Numbered from the stretch's first letter, positions 1 to 8,447 are shown. The stretch is 64,000 nt of DNA from Streptomyces sp. NBC_01262 (GCF_036226365.1 NZ_CP108462.1:7410501-7474500), one strand, 5' to 3'. The notes: generated from the letters alone by a model not told the origin. Made by a program: numbers and translations.

Positions 1-722
1 CCGTTGATGAGGGCGCGGCTGGCGTCGGCGAGGTTGGAGAGGGGGTTGGCCTTGGTGAAGGACTGGAGCCAGCCGGGCATGGTGGTGGGCTTGGCGAAGA
101 TGGAGCTGCCGAACTGCAGGGGGAGTACGACGATCATGGAGAGTGCCTGTACGGATTGAGGGGTCTTCGCGGTCAGGCCGAGCAGGATGAAGATCCACAT
201 CAGCGAGGCGCCGAAGGCGGTGGACAGGGCGACCGCCGCGAGGAGCCCGAAGACGCTGGTGCTGACGTGCAGGCCGAGGATGAAGCCCACGGCCAGGAGG
301 ATGGCGGTGGCGATCAGCGCGCGGCCGATCTCGACGACGATCTTGGCGATCAGTACCGAGGAGCGGGCTATCGGCATGGTCCGGAAGCGGTCCATGACGC
401 CGGTCTGGAAGTCGGAGTTGACGCCGGTGCCGACGGCCATGGCGATGTTCATGCCCATCATGGCCATCAGGCCGGGGACCATGTAGTTGACGTAGGCCGT
501 GGTGTTGCCTTCGAGGGCGCCGCCGAAGACGTACACGAACAGCAGGGTGAAGACGATCGGCATCAGCAGGACGTCGAACATCGACTCCGGGTCCTGTTTG
601 ATCTGGAGCATGTTGCGCCGGGCGAGGGCGCCGATGTGCCGGAGGTTCGCCCGTAGGCCGATGCGGCCTTCGCCGAGTGCCATCGAGGGGGCGGGGGCCG
701 GGGTGATCACTGCCGCGCTCAT
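1..722 (-). CDS. ABC-2 type drug exporter permease, DrrB-like (3' end outside window)
   Basis: Membrane subunit of a multidrug/antibiotic ABC exporter. The reverse strand reads an open frame from ATG at 722 to the window edge, beginning MSAAVITPAPAPSMALGEG. Hydrophobic segments follow (around MFDVLLMPIVFTLLFVYVF and ALIATAILLAVGFILGL), with the conserved ABC-2 stretch YVNYMVPGLMAMMGMN and MDRFRTMPIARSSV seen in DrrB proteins. The start overlaps the stop of the ATPase gene by four bases (ATGA), so the two are translationally coupled and form one transporter. About 240 residues are visible; family members have about 250-280, so only the C-terminus is missing. The substrate cannot be told from sequence. 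Confidence 0.9.
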   Translation of the reverse strand, partial: MSAAVITPAPAPSMALGEGRIGLRANLRHIGALARRNMLQIKQDPESMFDVLLMPIVFTLLFVYVFGGALEGNTTAYVNYMVPGLMAMMGMNIAMAVGTGVNSDFQTGVMDRFRTMPIARSSVLIAKIVVEIGRALIATAILLAVGFILGLHVSTSVFGLLAAVALSTAFGASLMWIFILLGLTAKTPQSVQALSMIVVLPLQFGSSIFAKPTTMPGWLQSFTKANPLSNLADASRALIN

Positions 723-1750
723 GCCACGAGCTCCTTGTCTTCCACGGACGCGTCGGATGCGTCGGATGCGTCGGATGTGCCTTCGGCGGGGGCGTCTTCG
801 AGGGTCGCCTTCTGGCCGGTGATGGCCAGGAACACCTCGTCCAGGCTCGGCAGATGGGTGCCGATGCCGGCGATGGGGAAGCCACGTGCACCCAACAGGG
901 CGACCACGTCCGTCAGTTGTTCGTCGCTGGTGATCGGGACGTTCAGTACGCCGTTCTCGTGGTCCGGCACCGAACCGGCCAGGACCGCCGTCATGGCGGG
1001 GAGCGCGGCCGGGTCCACGGGGCGGATCTGGAGGGTGCGGCCGCCGACCTTGGCCTTGAGGTCGTCGACGCGGCCGGCGGCGATGACCCGGCCGCGGTCG
1101 AAGATGGTGAGCTCGTCGGCGAGCTGCTCGGCCTCTTCCATGTACTGGGTGGTGAGCAGCACGGTCGTGCCGTCGGCGACCATCCGCTGGACCTCCTTCC
1201 ACACCTCGTTGCGGGTGCGGGGGTCCAGGCCGGTGGTGGGCTCGTCCAGATACAGGACGGCCGGCTGGCCGATCATGCTGGCGGCGAGGTCGAGGCGGCG
1301 GCGCATACCGCCGGAGTAGCCCTGGGCGGGGCGCTTGGCGGCCTCGGTGAGGGAGAAGCGCTCCAGCAGCTCGTCGGCTCGGCGCCGGGCCTCGGCGCGG
1401 GGGAGGTCGAGCAGCCGCCCGATCATGTACAGGTTCTCCCGGCCGGACAGCTTCTCGTCCACCGAGGCGTACTGCCCGGTCAGCCCGATCACCCGGCGCA
1501 GCTGGCGGGGCTGGCGCAGTACGTCGTACCCGGCGACCGTGGCCGAGCCGGCGTCCGGCTGGATGAGGGTGGACAGGACCCGTACGAGGGTGGTCTTGCC
1601 GGCACCGTTGGGGCCGAGCACGCCCAGCACGGTGCCCTGTCGTACATCGAGGTCGACGCCGTCCAGAGCCCTGGTCTCGCCGTAGTGCTTGACCAGCCCC
1701 CGTACGGTGACGGCCATTCCGTCAGTGTCTGTGAGTCGCGTCGTCTTCAT
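719..1750 (-). CDS. Daunorubicin-resistance-type ABC transporter ATP-binding protein (DrrA-like)
   Basis: ATPase that powers the adjacent permease. From ATG at 1750 (MKTTRLTDTD, chosen because the family begins just before MAVTVRGLVKHYGE) it is 343 residues. Walker A GPNGAGKT lies at 46-53, the Q-loop at Q93, signature YSGGMRRRLDLA at about 145-156 and Walker B VLYLDEP at about 165-171. The H-loop position reads TTQYMEEAEQ with Gln, as is common in DrrA-type ATPases. A C-terminal extension after the DUF4162-like region ends in a SDASDASDAS repeat encoded by 9-base repeats near 751-780. The stop overlaps the permease start. An upstream GTG at 1801 is possible but adds an unconserved leader. 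Confidence 0.93.
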   Translation of the reverse strand: MKTTRLTDTDGMAVTVRGLVKHYGETRALDGVDLDVRQGTVLGVLGPNGAGKTTLVRVLSTLIQPDAGSATVAGYDVLRQPRQLRRVIGLTGQYASVDEKLSGRENLYMIGRLLDLPRAEARRRADELLERFSLTEAAKRPAQGYSGGMRRRLDLAASMIGQPAVLYLDEPTTGLDPRTRNEVWKEVQRMVADGTTVLLTTQYMEEAEQLADELTIFDRGRVIAAGRVDDLKAKVGGRTLQIRPVDPAALPAMTAVLAGSVPDHENGVLNVPITSDEQLTDVVALLGARGFPIAGIGTHLPSLDEVFLAITGQKATLEDAPAEGTSDASDASDASVEDKELVA

Positions 1751-1856
1751 GGCTCTACCGTGACGGGCCCCACCGACACGGCGACGACATGACGCCGACA
1801 CGGGCTGACAGGGGGATGTCAGCGGATGTCGGCGTCGTGCGGCAGGGGAGGAGAGG

Positions 1857-2567
1857 CTACGTGCTCACGGACACCAGGTGCTTGCCCTGCGTGGTGATGA
1901 CGTACACGCTGGCGATGTCGTCCATGTCCAGCGATGCCCCGCCCTCGACCTTCAGCGGGTCGGGCTGGCCGGCGACGCCGTAACCGGCCGTGGGGACCGT
2001 CCAGTTGGAGATGGTCTGCTCGGAGCCGTCCTTGCTGACCACCACGGCGCGGCAGGTCAGGGGCCCCTTGACGCCGGACAGCGTGACGGCGAGGTCGGTG
2101 CCCCACTTCTTCTCCGTCATGTCGACCGTGGCCTTGACCCCGCTGGAGGGGTCGGTGGTGGAGTGGGTCTCGTCGACCGCGACCACGGCCGCCCCGGAGC
2201 CGCTGTCGGCGGCCAGGTACGCGGCGGTGGGACCGCCGACGACCAGGACGGCCGCCGCCACCAGCGAGAGCCAGCGGCGGCGGCGCTGGACGCCGCGCTC
2301 CACGGTGACCCGGTCGACGAGCTTGCGCAGCAGCGCGTCCCCGCTGGGTGGCATCGGCGAGCCGGCCCCGGCGGGGCCGAGCTCGGCCAGGATGGGAACG
2401 AGGCCGGACAGCTCGTCGAGCTGCTCACCGCACTCCGTGCAGATGGCGAGATGATGCTCGAAGCGCGCCATCTCGATGTCGTCGAGTACGCCGAGCACAT
2501 ACGCGCCGACGTCCATGTGGGACTCGGGGTCGAGAGGCGCCCCTGGCCCGGAACCGTAGACCGTCAT
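1857..2567 (-). CDS. Anti-sigma factor with zinc-finger (zf-HC2/RskA type)
   Basis: Membrane anti-sigma factor expected to hold the ECF sigma factor encoded immediately upstream. The 236-residue protein has an N-terminal cytoplasmic anti-sigma domain with H39-x3-C43-x2-C46 (HHLAICTEC), the zinc-associated anti-sigma pattern. One transmembrane helix follows at about 103-124 (WLSLVAAAVLVVGGPTAAYLAA), then an extracytoplasmic RskA-like domain ending KHLVSVST. Its ATG overlaps the sigma gene stop by four bases. By family knowledge, release of the sigma factor would follow regulated proteolysis of this protein; the inducing signal is not evident. Confidence 0.9.
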   Translation of the reverse strand: MTVYGSGPGAPLDPESHMDVGAYVLGVLDDIEMARFEHHLAICTECGEQLDELSGLVPILAELGPAGAGSPMPPSGDALLRKLVDRVTVERGVQRRRRWLSLVAAAVLVVGGPTAAYLAADSGSGAAVVAVDETHSTTDPSSGVKATVDMTEKKWGTDLAVTLSGVKGPLTCRAVVVSKDGSEQTISNWTVPTAGYGVAGQPDPLKVEGGASLDMDDIASVYVITTQGKHLVSVST

Positions 2568-3157
2568 GCGGTGGTCACACCCCTCTCCTCCAATGCGTTC
2601 CTCAGTGAGCGGAGTGCGTAGAACACCCGCGATCGGACGGTGCCCGGCGGGACGCCGAGTTCGGCGGCCGCCTCATTGACGGTACGTCCCTTGAAATATG
2701 TCTCGATCAAGACCTGGCGATGAGCCTCGGTGAGGTCGTCCAGGGCGTCGGATATCGTCATCAGCCGCAGCGAGCGGTCGAGCTCGTCCTCTGCGGGGAG
2801 CTGGTCCAGTGCGGCGGGGGAGGCCTCCGGGGGTCTGGCCTGGCGGCTTCGGTGACCGTCGATGACGATCCGCCTCGCGACTGTCACCAGCCAGGGTCGT
2901 AGGGAGCGAGCGGCCGGGTCCAGGCGGGAAGCGCTTTTCCAGGCCCGAAGCAACGTTTCTTGAACAACGTCTTCGGCGAGGTAGCGGTCTCCACCGACCA
3001 GCCGCATCACGTAAGCGAAGAGCGCGCCCGCATGGGCTTTGTACAGCTCCCGCATCAAATCTTCTTCCGGGGCTCTCCCGGCGCGGTGATCGGCCACGCC
3101 CCGATCCTGCCTTACGTGAGGCTGTCGGTCGAGTCCCATCAAGGTTGCCCCGATCAT
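2564..3157 (-). CDS. ECF-subfamily RNA polymerase sigma factor (SigK/SigL-like)
   Basis: Alternative sigma factor of about 197 residues. Region 2 is visible in YLAEDVVQETLLRAWKSASR, and region 4 in LTEAHRQVLIETYFKGRTVNEAAAELGVPPGTVRSRVFYALRSLR with its helix-turn-helix. I place the start at ATG 3157, giving MIGATLMGLDRQ, because this ATG shares one base with the TGA of the upstream lipoprotein gene (TGATG) and so suggests translational coupling. ATG 3139 (MGLDRQ) is a possible alternative. The frame is open further upstream to 3433, but that part only mirrors the lipoprotein gene. Operon order is lipoprotein, sigma, anti-sigma; autoregulation is likely but I could not identify the promoter. 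Confidence 0.9.
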   Translation of the reverse strand: MIGATLMGLDRQPHVRQDRGVADHRAGRAPEEDLMRELYKAHAGALFAYVMRLVGGDRYLAEDVVQETLLRAWKSASRLDPAARSLRPWLVTVARRIVIDGHRSRQARPPEASPAALDQLPAEDELDRSLRLMTISDALDDLTEAHRQVLIETYFKGRTVNEAAAELGVPPGTVRSRVFYALRSLRNALEERGVTTA

Positions 3158-3732
3158 CAGTATCCTGACGGGTTGGTCGTGTCGGTCGAGGTGCTTCCGG
3201 AGCCGCTGGTGGCGGCCACTCCGGCCTTCAGACCTTCGGGAGTTGAGACGAACCAGACCTGCCCGACCTTCTGTCCGTTGGTCTGGCCGGGCTGCTCGTC
3301 GCCGGTGTAGCGGTACAGCGGCCAGCCGTTGAGGGTGAGCTGCTGGGTACCGTCGGGGCGGGTGAGGGAGCCGACGAGATTTCCGTCGACGCCGGTGATC
3401 TGGGTGTCCGAGACCGGGGGCGCCGGCGGCCACTCGGCCGCGCAGGTGTCGGTGCAGGTGGACGTGGGCGGGATGTTCTTGTCGTTGTCGGTGCGGTAGA
3501 GCGCCCAGCCGCTGCCGTCGGTGACGATGCTGCCGAGTGAGGAGTCCGTCGCTGCCTTCAGCCCCGCCCCGGGTGATGCGGACAAGGCCCCCGACTGTGC
3601 GGGGAGGATCCCGGCCGAGGTACCGGAGTTGGCGCTGGTGTTCGCGGATGTGCCACAGGCGGTTGCGGAGACCAGGACCGTGGCGGCGAAGGCGCCCGCT
3701 ACGGCTGGTCGTCGCAAACTTGCACGTGTCAT
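3157..3732 (-). CDS. Secreted lipoprotein with PF03640-type repeats
   Basis: Surface lipoprotein of 191 residues. The signal peptide MTRASLRRPAVAGAFAATVLVSATAC ends in a lipobox-like ATAC with C26 as the lipidation site. A low-complexity Ser/Thr/Asn linker follows, then two copies of the secreted-repeat module: GWALYRTDNDKN...CTDTCAAEWPP and a second around GWPLYRYTGDEQPGQ...VGQVWFVSTPEG. Proteins of this family are of unknown function and often sit beside ECF sigma/anti-sigma pairs. Here the stop is fused (TGATG) to the sigma start, so it is the first gene of the sigma operon. It may be a regulon member or a sensor input; this is inference. Confidence 0.85.
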   Translation of the reverse strand: MTRASLRRPAVAGAFAATVLVSATACGTSANTSANSGTSAGILPAQSGALSASPGAGLKAATDSSLGSIVTDGSGWALYRTDNDKNIPPTSTCTDTCAAEWPPAPPVSDTQITGVDGNLVGSLTRPDGTQQLTLNGWPLYRYTGDEQPGQTNGQKVGQVWFVSTPEGLKAGVAATSGSGSTSTDTTNPSGY

Positions 3733-3831
3733 GCCAAGTCCCCCTGCTAGAACTTTATTCGGCTATCCGCGTGGAGCGGTGGACACCTACCAATACGTAG
3801 GAGGTGTGGCTGCGGCTCAACATCAACGAAA

Positions 3832-3872
3832 AAAACTTCGGTGCCCGGCAATCCGCGGATCGCCGGGCACCG
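3832..3872 (-). terminator. Rho-independent terminator after panB
   Basis: Perfect 11-bp inverted repeat CGGTGCCCGGC (3839-3849) / GCCGGGCACCG (3862-3872) with a 12-base loop. On the minus strand it is followed by AAG and a run of seven T. It lies about 80 bases downstream of the panB stop. The remaining bases between 3733 and 3952 show no gene and should hold the promoter of the lipoprotein-sigma operon. Confidence 0.85.
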
Positions 3873-3952
3873 AATAGCACCGAAGAAGCAGGAGTACGTG
3901 CAGGTAGGGGGCCGTTGGGCGGCCGCGAGGGGCCGCCCAGACGGCCCCGGGC

Positions 3953-4867
3953 TCAGTGGAAGCTGTGCTCCTCGGCCGGGTAGGCGGCGCCGACCACGTC
4001 CTCCGCGAAGGCCTTCGCGGCCCCGCCCAGCACCTCGCGCAGCTGCGCGTACTGCTTGACGAAGCGCGGCATCCGGCCGCCCGTCATCCCGGCCATGTCC
4101 GTCCAGACCAGGACCTGGGCGTCGCAGCCGGCGCCCGCGCCGATGCCGACGGTCGGGATGTGCAGGCTGCGGGTGACCTCGGCGGCCAGCTCGGCCGGGA
4201 CCAGCTCCAGGACGACCGCGAACGCGCCCGCGCTCTGGACCGCCTTGGCATCGCGCATCAGCTGGTGCGCCGCCTCGTCGCCGCGCCCCTGGACCGGGTA
4301 GCCGCCGTAGGCGTTGACCGACTGCGGGGTGAGGCCGATGTGCGCCATCACCGGGATGCCGGCCTGGACGAGCAGCTCGATCTGGTGGGCGGAGCGCTCG
4401 CCGCCCTCCAGCTTCACGGCCTGTACGCCGGCCTCCTTGACCAGGCGGGTGGCGTTGCGCAGCGCCTGCGTCGGCCCCTCCTGGAAGGACCCGAACGGCA
4501 GGTCGCCGACGACCATGGCGCGGCTGGTGCCGCGCACGACGGCCGCCGACAGCATCGTCATCTCGTCCATGGTGACGGGGACGGTGCTGTCGTAGCCGAG
4601 GTGACAGTTGCCCATCGAGTCCCCGACCAGCAGGACGGGGATGCCCGCCTCGTCGAAGACCGACGCCGTCATGGCGTCGTAGGCGGTGAGCATGGGCCAC
4701 TTCTCGCCGCGCTCCTTGGCGGCGGCGATATCGCGGACGGTGACACGGCGGTTGCTCTTGCCGCCGTACAGCGCCTTGCTGCTGTCGGCGGGCCGCTGAG
4801 CAGCGGACTGAGCGGCGGGCTGTGCGGGCTGAGCGGGCTTTTGGGCAGCCGAAACGGCGTGCGTCAT
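3953..4867 (-). CDS. panB: 3-methyl-2-oxobutanoate hydroxymethyltransferase (ketopantoate synthase)
   Basis: Cytosolic pantothenate/CoA pathway enzyme transferring a hydroxymethyl group from 5,10-methylene-THF to 2-oxoisovalerate. It has 304 residues: an Ala/Gln/Pro-rich tail of about 35 residues (AAQKPAQPAQPAAQ), then a full PanB TIM barrel. Metal/substrate residues are recognisable: D83 in VGDSMG, D122 in VVGDLPFGS, K152 and E154 in AVKLEGG, and the likely catalytic E221 in VVLELVP. IPTVGIGAGAGCDAQVLV is also conserved. It stands alone between its terminator and the divergent exporter gene. The N-terminal extension is common in actinomycete PanB and has no evident function. Confidence 0.96.
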   Translation of the reverse strand: MTHAVSAAQKPAQPAQPAAQSAAQRPADSSKALYGGKSNRRVTVRDIAAAKERGEKWPMLTAYDAMTASVFDEAGIPVLLVGDSMGNCHLGYDSTVPVTMDEMTMLSAAVVRGTSRAMVVGDLPFGSFQEGPTQALRNATRLVKEAGVQAVKLEGGERSAHQIELLVQAGIPVMAHIGLTPQSVNAYGGYPVQGRGDEAAHQLMRDAKAVQSAGAFAVVLELVPAELAAEVTRSLHIPTVGIGAGAGCDAQVLVWTDMAGMTGGRMPRFVKQYAQLREVLGGAAKAFAEDVVGAAYPAEEHSFH

Positions 4868-4996
4868 TGCAACGGCTCCTTCGTCATCTCGAGGCGCCCT
4901 GACGGCGTCCCCGGACCGCCTCCCATGCTGGCACGCTCCGGGTCGGCCGCAAAGGGGGGAGAGGTGTGACGCGGGACGACCCGAGTTTGCTCAGGT

Positions 4997-5027
4997 TTTA
5001 CGATACGAGACGGTCCCGTATCGTAAA
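4997..5027. promoter_or_regulatory. Perfect inverted-repeat operator upstream of the DHA2 exporter
   Basis: TTTACGATACG (4997-5007) and CGTATCGTAAA (5017-5027) form a perfect 11-bp inverted repeat around a 9-base centre, 19 bases before the exporter start. This is the expected form of a TetR-family operator. The obvious candidate is the TetR gene that overlaps the end of the exporter gene, which would then autoregulate the two-gene operon. Confidence 0.8.
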
Positions 5028-5046
5028 TAATCCTTACCCTGAACTT

Positions 5047-6624
5047 ATGTCTTCCGTAGCCGTACCGCCGACGGTCCACAGCCGCCGCTGGGCCATCCTG
5101 ACCGTGCTGCTCTTCAGCCTGCTGGTCGTGGTCCTGGACAACTCGATCCTCAATGTGGCGATGAAGACCATCGCCCAGCCCGCCCCCACCGGACTGGGGG
5201 CCACCCAGAGCCAGCTGGAATGGGCGATCAACTCCTACACCCTGGTCTTCGCGGGCCTGCTGTTCACCGCCGGCCTGCTCGGCGACCGGCTCGGCCGCAA
5301 GAAGGCGCTGCTGTTCGGCATGCTCGTCTTCGGCGTGGGCTCGGCCCTGTCCGCGGTCTCGGACTCCTCCGGGCAGCTCATCGCCTTCCGCGCCCTGATG
5401 GGCTTCGGCGGCGCCTTCATCATGCCCGCGACGCTGGCGATCATCATGAACGTCTTCGAGCGCGACGAGCAGCCCAAGGCGATCGGCATCTGGGCCGGGG
5501 TCGTCGGCCTGGCCATCGCGATCGGCCCGATCACCGGCGGGGTGCTGCTCCAGCACTTCTGGTGGGGCTCGGTGTTCCTGGTCAACGTGCCGATCGTGGT
5601 CGCCGGCCTGATCGCCATGGTCATGATCGTCCCCGACTCCAAGGACCCCAGCCCCGGCCGCCTGGACCCGGTCGGCGTGCTGCTGTCCATCGTCGGCCTG
5701 GTGCTGCTGGTCTTCGGCATCATCAAGGGCGGCCAGCTCGGCGACTTCTCCAAGCCCGAGGTGTGGGCGACCGTCCTCGGCGGGCTCGTCGTACTCGCGG
5801 CCTTCGTGCTGTACGAGAAGCGCAGCGACCACCCGGCGCTGGACGTCACGTACTTCCGCGACCGGCGGTTCTCCGCCTCCGTGGCCGCGATAGGCCTGGT
5901 GTTCTTCGCGCTGATGGGCGTGACCTTCTTCGTGGTCTTCTACACCCAGAGCGTGCGCGGCTACAGCGCCCTGCAGTCCGGTCTGCTGCTTCTCCCGCTC
6001 GCCGCCGCCCAGATGATCTTCGCGCCGCGCGCCCGGCTGGCCGTGGACCGGTTCGGCCCGCGTGCCGTCTGCGCCGGCGGGCTGTTCGTGACGGCCTTCT
6101 CGTTCCTCGGTTTCCTGCTGCTGGAGGCCGACACGCCGATCTGGGTGCTCGAAGTGATGTTCGCCCTGATGGGCATCGCGATGGCGCACATCATGCCGCC
6201 CGCCACTGTGATGATCATGTCCTCGCTGCCGCGCGAGAAGGCCGGTTCCGGATCGGCCGTCAACAACACCTTCCGGCAGGTCGGCGGCGCCATCGGCGTC
6301 GCGGTGCTCGGATCGACGATGTCCGCCGTCTACCGTGACGGCATCAACAGCCATCTGAGCATCCTGCCCGCCTCCGCCCGGCACGCCGCCGGTGAGTCCA
6401 TCGAGGCCACCCTCGCCGTCGCCGGGAAGCTGGGCCCGGCCGGGAAGCCCCTCGTCGGCCCGGCCAACGACGCCTTCATCCACGCGATGCACATCACGGC
6501 AGTCTGCTCCGCCTCGGTCGCCCTGCTCGGCGGCCTGATCTGCCTGTTCTTCCTGCCCGCCAAGGAGGCGGCCACGCCGGCGCCCGGCGCCGGCGACCGG
6601 GAGCCGGTGGCGGTGGACGGATGA
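5047..6624 (+). CDS. MFS drug exporter, DHA2/EmrB-QacA family, 14 TM
   Basis: Proton-driven multidrug exporter of 525 residues. I chose ATG 5047 (MSSVAVPPTVHSRR) because the TM1 motif LVVVLDNSILNVA follows at the normal distance and because the operator at 4997-5027 would otherwise lie in the coding region. Motif A-like GLLGDRLGRKKALL and motif C-like IGPITGGVLLQHFWW are present, and about 14 hydrophobic segments are spread over the length. It overlaps the TetR gene by four bases (ATGA). The pairing suggests a resistance operon induced by its substrate; the substrate is unknown. Confidence 0.93.
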   Translation: MSSVAVPPTVHSRRWAILTVLLFSLLVVVLDNSILNVAMKTIAQPAPTGLGATQSQLEWAINSYTLVFAGLLFTAGLLGDRLGRKKALLFGMLVFGVGSALSAVSDSSGQLIAFRALMGFGGAFIMPATLAIIMNVFERDEQPKAIGIWAGVVGLAIAIGPITGGVLLQHFWWGSVFLVNVPIVVAGLIAMVMIVPDSKDPSPGRLDPVGVLLSIVGLVLLVFGIIKGGQLGDFSKPEVWATVLGGLVVLAAFVLYEKRSDHPALDVTYFRDRRFSASVAAIGLVFFALMGVTFFVVFYTQSVRGYSALQSGLLLLPLAAAQMIFAPRARLAVDRFGPRAVCAGGLFVTAFSFLGFLLLEADTPIWVLEVMFALMGIAMAHIMPPATVMIMSSLPREKAGSGSAVNNTFRQVGGAIGVAVLGSTMSAVYRDGINSHLSILPASARHAAGESIEATLAVAGKLGPAGKPLVGPANDAFIHAMHITAVCSASVALLGGLICLFFLPAKEAATPAPGAGDREPVAVDG

Positions 6625-7274
6625 CCGCTGCAGAGCCCGGCACGGATCCGGGCACCGATACCGGCACGGATCCGGGCACCGATTCGGGCGCCGCGAGGCG
6701 CGGGCGGCCGCGCAGCATCGCCGTCGACACCGCCGTCATCGAGACCGTGCTGCACCTGCTGGAGGAGGGCGCGACCATCGGCGACCTGTCCATCGAGCGG
6801 ATCGCGCGCAGCGCGGGCGTCGGCAAGGCCGCCCTCTACCGGCGCTGGTCCGGCAAGGACGAGCTGATGCTCGACGTCCTGCGGTCGATCGACGAGGAGC
6901 CGCCGCCGCTGGCCGGGGAGTCGGTCCGGGACGACCTGGTGGCGCTGGTCGACACCATCCGGCGGCGCGGCCTCGCGAAGCGCAACTCCGCCGTGCTGCG
7001 CGAGGTCCTGGTGGGCGTGCACAGCCGGCCCGACATCTGGGAGCACTACCACCGCACCGTCATCGAGGCCCGTCGCCGCCAGATGCTCGACGTGCTGCGA
7101 CGGGGCATCACCAGCGGTGAACTCCGGGACGACATCGACCTGGACCTGCTCGGCGACCTCTTCTCCGGGCCGATGCTCTCCCGCGCGATGCTGCGGATGG
7201 CGGCCAGTCTGGACGAGGGCCTGGCCGAGCGGATAGTGGACACTGTGCTGGATGGCGTACGCAGAAGTACGTAA
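6621..7274 (+). CDS. TetR-family regulator of the adjacent exporter
   Basis: A 217-residue repressor. The N-terminus is an unusual acidic tail with repeated PGTD units (TDPGTDTGTDPGTDSG), followed by RRGRPRSIAVD. The TetR helix-turn-helix is seen in IERIARSAGVGKAALYRRWSGKDEL at about 59-83. The C-terminal ligand domain resembles the TetR_C_11 type (REVLVGVHSRPDIWEHYHR). It is translationally coupled to the exporter gene upstream and likely binds the 11-bp inverted repeat at 4997-5027. The PGTD repeat, coded by near-identical 12-18 base units, looks like recent replication slippage. Confidence 0.92.
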   Translation: MTAAEPGTDPGTDTGTDPGTDSGAARRGRPRSIAVDTAVIETVLHLLEEGATIGDLSIERIARSAGVGKAALYRRWSGKDELMLDVLRSIDEEPPPLAGESVRDDLVALVDTIRRRGLAKRNSAVLREVLVGVHSRPDIWEHYHRTVIEARRRQMLDVLRRGITSGELRDDIDLDLLGDLFSGPMLSRAMLRMAASLDEGLAERIVDTVLDGVRRST

Positions 7275-7400
7275 TCGTTGTGTCACGAAGGAGCGGTGCC
7301 ACGGGCGTGCCGGGAACCCGCCGCCCGGCCCGTCCCGTCCTCTCTGTGTCGATCCCCTAAGGTCGACAGTGCACTTGGCAAGACAGTGAGGACTCCCCCC

Positions 7401-8447
7401 ATGACGCAGGCGTACAGCTCGGACGTGACCACCGACGGCGGCCAAGGGGCTCGCGGTACGGGGGACGCGTCCCGGCCGGGCCGGGGCGGTCGGTACGGGG
7501 GGCGGTTCTCCTGGCGCAGAGAGGGAATGTGGCGGCGCGGCATCATCACCGCCGTCTGCGCGGTCCTGCTGACGCTGCTGCTGGTCATGCACTCCAGCGT
7601 GCCCAACCGGATCGGCAACCTGGGCAGTCTCCTGGAGACCTTCCTGCCCTGGGCGGGCCTCGCGATCCCGGTGCTGCTGCTCATCGGCCTGCTGCGCCGG
7701 TCGGCGACGGCCCTGATCGCGGTGCTGCTGCCGATCGCGGTCTGGCTGAACCTCTTCGGCGGGCTGGTCACCGACAAGTCGGCCGGTGGCGGCAATCTGA
7801 CCGTCCTGACGCACAACGTCAACGCCCAGAACGCCGATCCGGCCGCGACCGCGAAGGACGTCATCGCCGCCGGCGCCGATGTCGTCGCGCTGGAGGAACT
7901 GGCCGAGGGTCAGGTCTCCACGTACGAGAGCCAGCTCAAGAGCGCCTACCCGTACCACTCCGTCAAGGGCACCGTCGGGCTCTGGAGCAAGTACCCGATC
8001 AGCGGCGTCAAGGCGGTTGACATCCGGCTCGGCTGGACGCGGGCCATGCGCGCCGCGGTCGCCACGCCGAGCGGCACCATCGCGGTCTACGTGGCCCATC
8101 TGCCGTCCGTACGCGTCAACTTCAGCCTCGGCTTCACCGCGAACGGGCGGGACCGCAGCGCCGACGCGCTCGGCGAGGCGATCTCGCAGGAGAAGCTGCA
8201 GGGCGTCATCCTGCTCGGAGACCTCAACGGCACCATGAACGACCGGTCCCTGGCCTCCATCACCTCCCAGATGCGCAGCACCCAGGGCGTGGCGGGCGAC
8301 GGCTTCGGCTTCAGCTGGCCGGCCGGCTTCCCGATGGCGCGGATCGACCAGATCATGGTCAAGGGCATCGAGCCCAAGTCCTCGTGGGTGCTGCCTGCGA
8401 CGGACAGCGATCACCGGCCGGTGGCGGCCCGGGTCGAGATTCCGTAA
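7401..8447 (+). CDS. Membrane-anchored endonuclease/exonuclease/phosphatase family protein
   Basis: 348 residues from ATG 7401. After a Gly/Arg-rich cytoplasmic head there are three membrane helices (GIITAVCAVLLTLLLVMHS, WAGLAIPVLLLIGLLRR, ALIAVLLPIAVWLNLFGGLV) and then an extracellular EEP domain. Its metal-site motifs are visible: LTHNVNAQN, ALEEL (Glu), VAHLP, GDLNGTMND (Asp-Asn), and the terminal SDHRPVAARVEI (Asp-His). The layout is common in Streptomyces; the substrate (nucleic acid, phospholipid or phosphoester) is not predictable. About 125 bases of non-coding DNA precede it. It is not obviously in an operon with either neighbour. Confidence 0.9.
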   Translation: MTQAYSSDVTTDGGQGARGTGDASRPGRGGRYGGRFSWRREGMWRRGIITAVCAVLLTLLLVMHSSVPNRIGNLGSLLETFLPWAGLAIPVLLLIGLLRRSATALIAVLLPIAVWLNLFGGLVTDKSAGGGNLTVLTHNVNAQNADPAATAKDVIAAGADVVALEELAEGQVSTYESQLKSAYPYHSVKGTVGLWSKYPISGVKAVDIRLGWTRAMRAAVATPSGTIAVYVAHLPSVRVNFSLGFTANGRDRSADALGEAISQEKLQGVILLGDLNGTMNDRSLASITSQMRSTQGVAGDGFGFSWPAGFPMARIDQIMVKGIEPKSSWVLPATDSDHRPVAARVEIP

